From NCBI GenBank assembly GCA_947595045.1, contig CANQEN010000005.1, positions 1 to 38,690 of the forward strand: a stretch of 38,690 nt of DNA, in the 5' to 3' direction. The stretch is from an uncultured Bacilli bacterium. GTDB taxonomy: Bacteria > Bacillota_I > Bacilli_A > RF39 > UBA660. The first letter of the stretch is position 1; the number at the start of each line of letters is the position of its first letter. The notes below the pieces were generated by a model. That model was not told where the DNA came from and ran no database searches. It saw nothing but the letters and a program-made list of their open reading frames with translations. Below are positions 8,532 to 20,049 of this stretch, piece after piece. The translations under genes and the position numbers were made by a program.

Positions 8532-9530
8532 TCAATTACTCCTTTTTACTATCAAATTTTGAATTATTGTGAAAGCACTGTTAGTTATCCAATAAAAGAT
8601 AATAGCACTTGACATAGTAAATGACATTACAGTAATCATTACCATCATAATATTCATCATAGTATTCATTGTTTTCTCTTGTTCTCCTAAAGATGCTCCT
8701 TTATTTAATCTAAATGAAAAATAAGTTGTAAATCCTACTAACAATGGTAATATTAAATAATACCATCCTCCTGAACTAAGGCCATTAATAGGTGTCATAG
8801 ACATTTGAAAACCTAAAGCACTATCTTCAAATAAAACAGGAAGCCGATATAATGATTCAAAGAAAGCAAAGAATAAAGGAAATTGAATAAAAGCAAATAA
8901 ACATCCAGATAGGGGATTAATATTATACTTTTTATAAACATTCATCATTTCTTGACTTTTTAACATCATACTCTCTTGATCTTGACGATTGCGATATTTT
9001 TTTTCAATCTTATCCAAATCAGGTTTAGCCTTTTTTAATAATTCTGATTGTTTAGCTGGCTTTTGAGTTATTGGATACATTATTAATCTAATGAGTAATG
9101 TTGCTAATATAATAGCAATTCCATAATTACCAATTAAACTACCTAATTTAATTAATACCCAACATAGTGGTTTAACAAATATAGTTGTCCAAATTCCTTC
9201 ATAACCTCCACTTGCTGGAGTAAATGAACTACAAGCAGGTAATTTATCTAAATTAAGTAAATTTTCAGTCTTCTTTTTATAGTCTTTTTTACTAATATCT
9301 CCAGCCTCTAAATCTTTTTTATATTTATCTTTTAATTCATTGATTGTTTTATTATATTTTTCAATGATATCCTTATCAGTCGGGGCACAAACAATATTAG
9401 ATGGTAAATTTTGACCAGTACTTTCCATCTTTGTTACTTTTCCATCTGCTCCAATTAATTGTTTGGTACATCCCGTTAAAGTAAAAAGAGAAAGAAATAA
9501 TATAAAAAAACAAAGTATATTTTTTTTCAT
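8532..9530 (-). CDS. yidC: YidC/Oxa1 membrane insertase, lipoprotein type
   Basis: ORF; lipobox FTLTGC; IRLIMYPITQKPAKQSE; NPLSGCLFAFIQFPLFFAFFESLYR. Confidence 0.95.
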   Translation of the reverse strand: MKKNILCFFILFLSLFTLTGCTKQLIGADGKVTKMESTGQNLPSNIVCAPTDKDIIEKYNKTINELKDKYKKDLEAGDISKKDYKKKTENLLNLDKLPACSSFTPASGGYEGIWTTIFVKPLCWVLIKLGSLIGNYGIAIILATLLIRLIMYPITQKPAKQSELLKKAKPDLDKIEKKYRNRQDQESMMLKSQEMMNVYKKYNINPLSGCLFAFIQFPLFFAFFESLYRLPVLFEDSALGFQMSMTPINGLSSGGWYYLILPLLVGFTTYFSFRLNKGASLGEQEKTMNTMMNIMMVMITVMSFTMSSAIIFYWITNSAFTIIQNLIVKRSN

Positions 9531-9865
9531 GATTCCTCCTTATATATCTTTAAAGTTTTAAACGCTTCTTCTAAACTACTTTTTATCCCTTGATAATTTT
9601 TATCTAAAATACCTTTACCTAAAATAATAATACAATCAAATCCATTGCGATATTCGTATAAATCAATAATATTTCTAATAACTCTTTTATAATAATTTCG
9701 TTTCACGGCATTTCCTATTTTTTTTCCAACTGATATTCCAAAATGATATGTAGATGATCCATTGTAGTCTATGTATATTATATAATCTTTATATCTATAA
9801 GGACTTTTTTTATTTATTATTCGATGAAAATCATAATTATTTTTTAATATGTATTTTTTTTTCAT
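9527..9865 (-). CDS. rnpA: Ribonuclease P protein component
   Basis: ORF; FGISVGKKIGNAVKRNYYKRVIR; internal ATG at 9865 preferred over the GTG at 9874 because of the upstream AAGGTGA SD. Confidence 0.93.
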   Translation of the reverse strand: MKKKYILKNNYDFHRIINKKSPYRYKDYIIYIDYNGSSTYHFGISVGKKIGNAVKRNYYKRVIRNIIDLYEYRNGFDCIIILGKGILDKNYQGIKSSLEEAFKTLKIYKEES

Positions 9866-9883
9866 TAAAATCACCTTTAATTA

Positions 9884-9909
9884 AGAAAAAAGCACTGACG
9901 AAGCAGTGA
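9884..9909 (-). terminator. Hairpin/terminator between rpmH and rnpA
   Basis: Minus strand CACTG CTTCGT CAGTG followed by CTTTTTT. Confidence 0.65.
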
Positions 9910-9913
9910 TTTA

Positions 9914-10036
9914 TTAATGAGATAAAACTTTACGTCCTTTTCTTCTTCTATTATTTATTATTTTAGTCTTCATTCTAGCCATAAAGCCCATTTTCTTACT
10001 TTTTCTACGATTATTTGGTTGATAAGTTCGTTTCAT
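9914..10036 (-). CDS. rpmH: Ribosomal protein bL34 (40 aa, not in the supplied ORF track)
   Basis: Read from the minus strand: [40 protein letters not shown]; upstream of rnpA. Confidence 0.95.
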   Translation of the reverse strand: MKRTYQPNNRRKSKKMGFMARMKTKIINNRRRKGRKVLSH

Positions 10037-10132
10037 ACTCCACCTCCGTTATTCTATAATATCTGCCTGCTTTATTAATTATATAGATATTTTTAATATT
10101 TGTCAATGATAAAAAAAGATTACTTAAAATAG

Positions 10133-10330
10133 TTATGCACAAAAAAAATAGTCATTTTGATTAATTAAACAAAGTTATACACACCTTATACACAAAATTG
10201 TGCATAAGTTTAGTGTACTTAATAACTTATGTGCATTACTTTAACAAAAAAAATGTGGATAACTCTAAAAATGCTACTTTAATTTAATATAAATGTGTGC
10301 ATAAGTTTGTTTTTTTATTATTTATCCACA
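10133..10330. promoter_or_regulatory. oriC: oriC DnaA-box cluster upstream of dnaA
   Basis: Nine-mers: TTATGCACA 10133-10141(+), TTATACACA 10175-10183(+) and 10186-10194(+), TGTGCATAA 10199-10207 and 10296-10304 (TTATGCACA on -), TGTGGATAA 10254-10262 (TTATCCACA on -), TTATCCACA 10322-10330(+). Confidence 0.92.
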
Positions 10331-10390
10331 TTTTTCTATCTTTTTTTCATTAAATAGTGTAAAATATTGTTTTAGAAGAGGAGATTACTT

Positions 10391-11740
10391 ATGGATTTAG
10401 ATAATATTTGGAAATCGTTTTTAGCAAAAGTTGAGAATCAAATGAATAGTATTTCCTATGAAACTTGGTTTTTACCAGCTAAATTACTAAGTTTAGAAAA
10501 CGGAAAAGCTAAAATTTTAGTTCCTTCACATGTACATAAAAAAAATTTAAAGGAAAATTATATTGATTTAATTGAAGAAAAGTTTGCAGAAGTGACAGGA
10601 ACTAATTTTAAATTTGAATTTTTTATTGAAGAAGAATTAGAAAATAATATTGTTATTGATACCAATGATATTGGAATTCCTTACTCTAACTTTGAAACTA
10701 ATCTAGATCCTAAATATACATTTCAAACTTTTATAATCGGTCAAAGTAATAAATTTGCAGCAACTTCTGCTTTAGCTGTTGCTGAACAACCAGGTAATAT
10801 GTATAATCCACTCTTTATTTATGGTTCCAGTGGTTTAGGTAAGACACATTTAATGCATGCTATTGGGAATTATATTACAGAAAATAGTAAGAAAAAAGTT
10901 CTTTATATTCCATGTGATAAATTTGTTTCTGACTTTGTAGAAATATGTAGGAAAAATTCTAATGATAATAATATAGATGCTACTAAACAATTTAAAAATA
11001 AGTATCGAGATATTGATGTATTAATTATTGATGATATCCATAATTTAGTAGGAGCTACTAGTGCTCAGCAGGAATTCTTTAATACTTTTAATGAATTATA
11101 TAATAACAATAAACAGATTATTATATCTTCTGATCGTTCTCCAGATGATATAAAAAAATTAGAAGAGCGATTAAAAACTCGTTTTAATTGGGGGTTACAA
11201 ATAGATATATTGCCACCAGAGTTTGAACTTAGAATGAATATTATTAATAAGAAAATAGAAATGCAAGAATTAGAAAATAAATTTCCCCTAGATGTTAAAG
11301 AATATATTGCTAGCAATTGTGTTGGTGATATTAGAAAATTAGAGGGGGCTATTACTAGAGTATACGCCTATGCTACTATAATGAATGGTGAAGATATTAC
11401 CTTAGATTTAGCAATTGATGCTCTTAAAGATTTTTTTGTTAAATCAATCATATCTAAAAATAAAATAGATCAAGTTATTCAAATAGTTAGTGAAAACTAT
11501 AATATTACTCCAGAAGATTTACGAAGCAAAAAGAAAACAAATAATATAGCAATTCCAAGACAAATAGCTATGTACATTTGTCGTATTTATTTAGAAGAAA
11601 ACTTAACTAAAATTGGAATTGAATTTGGAGGTAAAAATCATACTACTGTTATGCACGCAGTTGATAAAATAAAAAATGAAATATTAAATAATGAAACACT
11701 AAATAGTGAAATTCAAAAATTAATTAATAAAATAAGATAA
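10391..11740 (+). CDS. dnaA: Chromosomal replication initiator DnaA
   Basis: ORF; YGSSGLGKTHLMHAIGN, IDDIHNL, RLKTRFNWGL, FGGKNHTTVMHA. Confidence 0.98.
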   Translation: MDLDNIWKSFLAKVENQMNSISYETWFLPAKLLSLENGKAKILVPSHVHKKNLKENYIDLIEEKFAEVTGTNFKFEFFIEEELENNIVIDTNDIGIPYSNFETNLDPKYTFQTFIIGQSNKFAATSALAVAEQPGNMYNPLFIYGSSGLGKTHLMHAIGNYITENSKKKVLYIPCDKFVSDFVEICRKNSNDNNIDATKQFKNKYRDIDVLIIDDIHNLVGATSAQQEFFNTFNELYNNNKQIIISSDRSPDDIKKLEERLKTRFNWGLQIDILPPEFELRMNIINKKIEMQELENKFPLDVKEYIASNCVGDIRKLEGAITRVYAYATIMNGEDITLDLAIDALKDFFVKSIISKNKIDQVIQIVSENYNITPEDLRSKKKTNNIAIPRQIAMYICRIYLEENLTKIGIEFGGKNHTTVMHAVDKIKNEILNNETLNSEIQKLINKIR

Positions 11741-11768
11741 TGTTCATAACTAAAAAATTAAAAACATT

Positions 11769-11880
11769 TTATGCACATACTTTTATCCCTTAATTTATAA
11801 ATAATTAGAGTAGTTATGCACATTATTAACATTAATAATAAAAATATATTTATATTAATATAAATAATAAATAAAAGAAA
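11769..11880 (+). promoter_or_regulatory. dnaA-dnaN intergenic origin segment: two DnaA boxes plus AT-rich candidate unwinding element
   Basis: TTATGCACA at 11769-11777 and 11814-11822, followed by an almost pure A/T stretch with TAA/TAT triplets. Confidence 0.65.
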
Positions 11881-11914
11881 ATATAGAGTTTTTTTATAAA
11901 ATTGGAGGTTTTTT

Positions 11915-13036
11915 ATGAAATTTAAAATTAAGCAAAATATATTATTTGAACATTTAACTTATGTTATAAGAGGAATATCCTCTAAAAATTTAATTCCTAT
12001 TTTAAATTGTATTAAATTTGACTTATTAGATGAAGGACTATACTTAACTAGTTCTGATAATGAATTATCAATTAAAACTTTCATTAAACAAAAAGATATT
12101 GAATCTATTGAACGATTAGGTTCTTTAGTTGTATCTGGACGTTTTATATATGATATTGTTAGAAAATTAGATAATGAGATTATAAATTTAGAAGAAATTA
12201 TAGATTCTCAGGTTCTAATTACTACTTCAAAATCTTCTTTTAAATTAAATTGTAATAATGTTTCAGAATATCCTAATATAAATTTAGAGTTAGGTAAAAA
12301 TCCTATATCATTATCACAACAAACTTTTAAAACGACTATTCATCAGACTATTTTCGCTACTTCTAATCAAGAATCTAGACCAGTATTAACAGGAATTAAT
12401 TTTAAAATAAAGAATAATTTATTACAATGTACAGCTACTGATTCATATCGTTTAGCTAAAAAAACAATAGAATTAACAAATCCAGTAGAAGAAGATATAG
12501 ATATAATAGTTCCAGCAAGGAATTTATTAGAAGTGATTAGGATGCTAAATCCAGAAGATAAAAATATAGATATACATATATTTAGTAACAAAATTATTTT
12601 TAATTTTGATAATATTATAGTAATGTCAAGATTAATAAATGGTACATATCCAGATACTAATAAATTGTTACCTACTGATTTTAAATTAAAAGTAAAATTT
12701 AAATTAGATGATTTATATGGAGCTATTGATCGTGCTTCATTACTTACTAATGAAGAAGAAAAGAATATTATAAAACTAGAAACAAAAGGGAATTTAGCTA
12801 TTTTATCTTCTAATATTCCAGAAATTGGAAATGTAGAGGAACAACTAGAGATAGAAAAAAATATAGAAGATGAAATAAAAATTGCTTTTTCTTCAAAGTT
12901 TATGTTAGATGCTATTAAAATATTTGATAGTGTATCTGTTGAATTAAAATTTAATAGCGAAATTAAGCCTATTATTATTACTGATGGGACTAATGATAAT
13001 TTAATTCAATTGATATTACCAATTAGGACATATTAA
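11915..13036 (+). CDS. dnaN: DNA polymerase III beta clamp
   Basis: ORF after dnaA; SNQESRPVLTGINF, ATDSYRLAKK, C-terminal ILPIRTY. Confidence 0.96.
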   Translation: MKFKIKQNILFEHLTYVIRGISSKNLIPILNCIKFDLLDEGLYLTSSDNELSIKTFIKQKDIESIERLGSLVVSGRFIYDIVRKLDNEIINLEEIIDSQVLITTSKSSFKLNCNNVSEYPNINLELGKNPISLSQQTFKTTIHQTIFATSNQESRPVLTGINFKIKNNLLQCTATDSYRLAKKTIELTNPVEEDIDIIVPARNLLEVIRMLNPEDKNIDIHIFSNKIIFNFDNIIVMSRLINGTYPDTNKLLPTDFKLKVKFKLDDLYGAIDRASLLTNEEEKNIIKLETKGNLAILSSNIPEIGNVEEQLEIEKNIEDEIKIAFSSKFMLDAIKIFDSVSVELKFNSEIKPIIITDGTNDNLIQLILPIRTY

Positions 13037-13043
13037 ATGAAAA

Positions 13044-13078
13044 AGATATAAATAGTTAAGTATTTATTTCTTTTTTTT
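13044..13078 (+). terminator. Intrinsic terminator after dnaN
   Basis: AGATATAAATA GTTAAG TATTTATTTCT followed by a T run. Confidence 0.65.
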
Positions 13079-13159
13079 CAATATTCGAGCTTTTTCGCTA
13101 TTTAATTGTATTATAAGATAATTATTCAAATTTTTTTGATATTTAGGGAGGAAATGGTT

Positions 13160-13612
13160 ATGTTAAAAAATTATGAAATAAATAATGCGACTGTAGCTTT
13201 AATACCAGTAGATAAAAATACTACTAAAATATATGAAGAAGAAGCCGAATATACTGTAGAATGTAATACTAATAAGATAATAGCTGATAATTGTAAATTC
13301 TATGGAAGTTCTTATCAAGGAAGATGTGAAGGTACAAAATATTTAACTGGAATTAAATCAAAATTTCCAATCATTATCGAAGAATCAAGAAATATTATTT
13401 TCTTTCCTACTTCTTCATTTAGAAATAATCAAAACACTTGGGTAGCATTAAACAAGATTAAAGCCTATGATCAGTTGTCTTATGGAAAAAGTTATATTAT
13501 TTTGAATAATGGTAAAAAAATATCATTAGATATATCTCTTTATTCACTAGATAATCAGTTTTGTCGCGCTAATTTATTAAAAGCTAAATTATATGATCGA
13601 AAAAACAGTTAA
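13160..13612 (+). CDS. ComK-like competence transcription factor homologue
   Basis: YEINNATVALIP, CKFYGSSYQGRCEGT, FPIIIEESRNIIFFPTSS, NGKKISLDISLYSLDNQFCRANLLKAKLYDR align with ComK blocks; SD AGGGAGG favours the ATG at 13160. Confidence 0.8.
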   Translation: MLKNYEINNATVALIPVDKNTTKIYEEEAEYTVECNTNKIIADNCKFYGSSYQGRCEGTKYLTGIKSKFPIIIEESRNIIFFPTSSFRNNQNTWVALNKIKAYDQLSYGKSYIILNNGKKISLDISLYSLDNQFCRANLLKAKLYDRKNS

Positions 13613-13637
13613 ATAAGCAAAAAAGCTTATTTTTTTA
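13611..13637 (+). terminator. Intrinsic terminator after the comK-like gene
   Basis: AAATAAGC AAAAAA GCTTATTT followed by T run. Confidence 0.8.
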
Positions 13638-13647
13638 CTCTAAAATG

Positions 13648-13695
13648 TGATATAATTATATATAGGTACAGGGATATGTACTATACATATTTTTC
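13648..13695 (+). promoter_or_regulatory. Extended -10 promoter and leader hairpin upstream of recF
   Basis: TGATATAAT at 13648-13656; ATATGTA CTA TACATAT at 13674-13690 followed by TTTTC. Confidence 0.45.
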
Positions 13696-13731
13696 TTTAA
13701 ATGAGCTAAAAACATAAAATGAGGGATTATC

Positions 13732-16777
<3,046 letters not shown>

Positions 16778-16787
16778 GAGGTGAACA

Positions 16788-19238
16788 ATGGATCATAGTA
16801 GAGATAGATTAGAAGAAAATAATATAGTAAATGAGGTAAAAAGTTCTTTTATTGAATATTCAATGAGTGTTATTATAGCTCGTGCTTTACCTGATTTACG
16901 AGATGGATTAAAACCTGTTCACCGAAGAATATTATATTCAATGTATGAATCAGGATATACTCCAGATAAACCACATAAAAAGAGTGCTAGAATTGTCGGA
17001 GATGTTATGGGAAAATATCATCCACATGGTGATTCTAGTATATATGAAGCTATGGTTAGAATGGCACAAGATTTTAGTTATCGTTATATGCTTGTTGATG
17101 GTCATGGTAATTTTGGTAATATTGAAGGTTATGGAGCAGCAGCGATGCGTTATACTGAATCACGATTATCAAAAATATCTCTTGAATTATTAAGAGACAT
17201 AAATAAAGATACTGTAAATTTTGTTCCTAATTTTGATGAATCAGAAAAAGAACCAGAAATATTACCTTCTAGGTTTCCTAATATTTTAGTAAATGGAACA
17301 ATGGGAATAGCCGTTGGAATGGCAACTAACATTCCACCACATAATTTGGGTGAAGTAATTGATGGTTGTATTGCTTATATAGATAATCCTGATATTGATG
17401 TTTTAGGATTAATGGAACATATTAAAGGACCTGATTTTCCAACTGGTGGTATTATTTTAGGTAATAGTGGTATAAAGAAAGCTTATGAAACAGGAAGAGG
17501 AACTATCACTATAAGAAGTAAAGCACGAATAGAAGAAAACAACGGTAAGAGTTTTATTATAATTGATGAAGTACCATATGGTGTTAATACACAAGAATTA
17601 AAAAATAAGGTAGCTGATTTAGTTCATAATAAAGTAATTGATGGTATTGCTGATTATCATACTGATTTAAAAGATGGTATAAAAATAACTATTACTTTAA
17701 AGAGAGATGCTAATCCTAAAGTAGTATTAAATAATTTATATAAACATACTGCTTTTCAATCAAATTTTGGTATTATATTTTTAATGTTAGATCAAGGTGT
17801 TCCAAAAACACTTGGACTTAAAGATATTATATCTAAATATATTGATTATCAGCGTGAAGTAATATATAGACGTACTAAATTTGATTTTGACAAAGCTGAA
17901 AAACGTGTTCATATATTAGAAGGTTATAAAATAGCTTTAGATCATTTAGATGAAGTTATTAAATTAATTAGAGAATCAGAAACTGATCAAATAGCTAAAG
18001 ATGAATTAATGGCTAGATTTAATCTTACAGAGGTACAAGCTGATGCTATTTTAGAATTAAGATTAAGAAGATTAACAGGTTTAGAAAGAGCTAAAATAGA
18101 ATCTGAGTTAGCTAATTTATTAGAATTAATTGATAAATTAAAAGCTATTTTAGCATCTGATGCAAAAATATTAGACATTATTAAAACAGAATTATTAGAA
18201 ATAAAAAATAAGTATGCAGATGAAAGAAAAACAGACATTGATATGACAGCAATTGATTATATTGAAGATGAATCTCTAATACCAGTTGAAGATATAATTG
18301 TTACTTTAACACAAAAAGGTTATATAAAAAGAGTAGCTAGTGATACATATAAAACACAAAACCGTGGTGGTGTAGGTATTAAAGGAATGACTACTAACGA
18401 AGAAGATTATGTTGAAAATCTAATAACAATGACTACTCATGATTACATATTATTTTTTAGTAGTAAAGGTCGTGTTTATCGAATTAAAGGTTATGAAGTA
18501 CCATTATTTAATAGACAATCAAAAGGTATTCCAATAATTAATCTATTACCTCTTGATAAAGATGAAGAAATTAAGGTTATGTTAAAAGTTTCTAAAAATG
18601 AAGAAAATTCATTTATTGTATTTTGTACACAAAGTGGATTAGTTAAAAGGACAAATATAAAAGAATTTGAAAATATTAGAGCAAATGGAAAAATAGCTAT
18701 TACATTGAAAGAAAATGATAATTTATTAGATGTTAAAAAAACAACTGGAAATGATGAAATATTAATAGCTTCATCTAATGGTAGAATGATTCGTTTTAAT
18801 GAAAGTGAAATAAGAATCATGGGTCGTAGTGCAGCTGGAGTTAAAGGAATTGATGTTGGAAACGGTCATGCAGTTGGTTGTGAAATTGCATCTAGCATAA
18901 ATAAGATATTGGTAGTAACAGAGAAAGGTTATGGAAAACAAACTAGATTAGATGAATACCGAAAAACACATCGTGGAAGTAAGGGAGTAAAAGCTTTAAA
19001 TATTACCGAAAAAAATGGTAATATTGTGTCTTTCAGAATAGTCAAAGGTGATGAGGATTTGATGATAATAACTAATGCAGGAACAATAATTAGATTATCA
19101 TTAGAGCAAGTATCATCTACGGGTCGTATTTCTCAAGGGGTTAGATTATTGCACTTAAAAGATGGTCAAAGTGTTAGTTCTATTGCTATATTAGATAAAG
19201 AAATTAACGAAAAGGAGACGAAAAATAAGTATAAATAA
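16788..19238 (+). CDS. gyrA: DNA gyrase subunit A
   Basis: [59 protein letters not shown]-type motifs. Confidence 0.98.
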   Translation: MDHSRDRLEENNIVNEVKSSFIEYSMSVIIARALPDLRDGLKPVHRRILYSMYESGYTPDKPHKKSARIVGDVMGKYHPHGDSSIYEAMVRMAQDFSYRYMLVDGHGNFGNIEGYGAAAMRYTESRLSKISLELLRDINKDTVNFVPNFDESEKEPEILPSRFPNILVNGTMGIAVGMATNIPPHNLGEVIDGCIAYIDNPDIDVLGLMEHIKGPDFPTGGIILGNSGIKKAYETGRGTITIRSKARIEENNGKSFIIIDEVPYGVNTQELKNKVADLVHNKVIDGIADYHTDLKDGIKITITLKRDANPKVVLNNLYKHTAFQSNFGIIFLMLDQGVPKTLGLKDIISKYIDYQREVIYRRTKFDFDKAEKRVHILEGYKIALDHLDEVIKLIRESETDQIAKDELMARFNLTEVQADAILELRLRRLTGLERAKIESELANLLELIDKLKAILASDAKILDIIKTELLEIKNKYADERKTDIDMTAIDYIEDESLIPVEDIIVTLTQKGYIKRVASDTYKTQNRGGVGIKGMTTNEEDYVENLITMTTHDYILFFSSKGRVYRIKGYEVPLFNRQSKGIPIINLLPLDKDEEIKVMLKVSKNEENSFIVFCTQSGLVKRTNIKEFENIRANGKIAITLKENDNLLDVKKTTGNDEILIASSNGRMIRFNESEIRIMGRSAAGVKGIDVGNGHAVGCEIASSINKILVVTEKGYGKQTRLDEYRKTHRGSKGVKALNITEKNGNIVSFRIVKGDEDLMIITNAGTIIRLSLEQVSSTGRISQGVRLLHLKDGQSVSSIAILDKEINEKETKNKYK

Positions 19239-19281
19239 AAAAAGCTAAGATATTAAAAATAAGTAATGTCTTAGTTTTTCT
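19237..19281 (+). terminator. Intrinsic terminator after gyrA
   Basis: GCTAAGATATT...AATGTCTTAG followed by TTTTTC. Confidence 0.65.
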
Positions 19282-19307
19282 TATTAATAAGATAAAATAA
19301 AAATATA

Positions 19308-19323
19308 TGTTTCACGTGAAACA
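19308..19323. promoter_or_regulatory. parS: parS site 1
   Basis: TGTTTCACGTGAAACA, perfect match to the known 16-bp parS. Confidence 0.95.
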
Positions 19324-19363
19324 TAGAATAACATTTTTTATCTTATTATTATATTTTATTTAA

Positions 19364-19379
19364 TGTTTCACGTGAAACA
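19364..19379. promoter_or_regulatory. parS: parS site 2, inside a 34-bp perfect palindrome (19355-19388)
   Basis: TTTATTTAATGTTTCACGTGAAACATTAAATAAA. Confidence 0.95.
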
Positions 19380-19475
19380 TTAAATAAATGTTATATTAAA
19401 AGTAAAAAAAATGAAAGTCACAAACAATATTAGATGAAAGTTGATTTTTCTTTATAAATATTATATACTTTTTTT

Positions 19476-19550
19476 AGCACAACATTCATATTTGAAACAG
19501 GTCAGGATTGGAAAATAGCAGCCTTAAGAATCACTGAATGTGTGTGCTTT
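19476..19550 (+). ncRNA. ffs: Small bacterial signal recognition particle RNA (4.5S-type)
   Basis: GGTCAGG-ATT-GGAA-AAT-AGCAGCC apical core (GGAA tetraloop); flanks AGCACAACATTCA / TGAATGTGTGTGCT pair, then T run; gyrA-tadA neighbourhood. Confidence 0.88.
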
Positions 19551-19560
19551 TTTATTATAA

Positions 19561-19576
19561 TGTTTCACGTGAAACA
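19561..19576. promoter_or_regulatory. parS: parS site 3
   Basis: TGTTTCACGTGAAACA immediately upstream of tadA. Confidence 0.95.
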
Positions 19577-19587
19577 TAGGAGTAATT

Positions 19588-20037
19588 ATGAATGAAAAAT
19601 ATATGAAAATAGCTTTAAATGAAGCTAAAAAGGCAGCAAAAAATGATGAAGTACCAGTTGGAGCTGTTATAATACAAAATAATAAAATAATATCAAAAGC
19701 TTATAATAAAAAAGAAAAAAGTAAAAATATAATAAAACATGCTGAAATAATAGCAATTGAAAAAGCAAATAAAAAAAACAAAAGTTGGCATTTAGATGAT
19801 TGCATTATTTATGTTACTTTAGAACCTTGTATGATGTGTATGGGAGCTATTATCGAATCTCATATAAAAAAAATAGTATATGGCTGTAATTCAAAAAAAT
19901 ATGGCGTAGTAGAATTTATTAATCAATTACCAAAAAAAATAAAAAATAATTACAAAATAGAAATACAATCTGGAATACTTCATGATGAATGTAAACAAAT
20001 ATTACAAACTTTTTTTCAAAATAAAAGAAAAAAATAG
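19588..20037 (+). CDS. tadA: tRNA-specific adenosine deaminase
   Basis: ORF; HAEIIAIEKA, TLEPCMMCMGAI. Confidence 0.95.
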   Translation: MNEKYMKIALNEAKKAAKNDEVPVGAVIIQNNKIISKAYNKKEKSKNIIKHAEIIAIEKANKKNKSWHLDDCIIYVTLEPCMMCMGAIIESHIKKIVYGCNSKKYGVVEFINQLPKKIKNNYKIEIQSGILHDECKQILQTFFQNKRKK

Positions 20038-20049
20038 GAGGTATAAAAT

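Noticed and set aside
11065-11316. Minus-strand ORF inside dnaA
   Set aside because: Antisense shadow; no independent coding evidence.
12367-12591. Minus-strand ORF inside dnaN
   Set aside because: Antisense shadow; no independent coding evidence.
16945-18820. ORFs at 16945-17193, 17150-17332, 17987-18238 and 18491-18820 inside gyrA
   Set aside because: Alternative-frame or antisense shadows of highly conserved gyrA.
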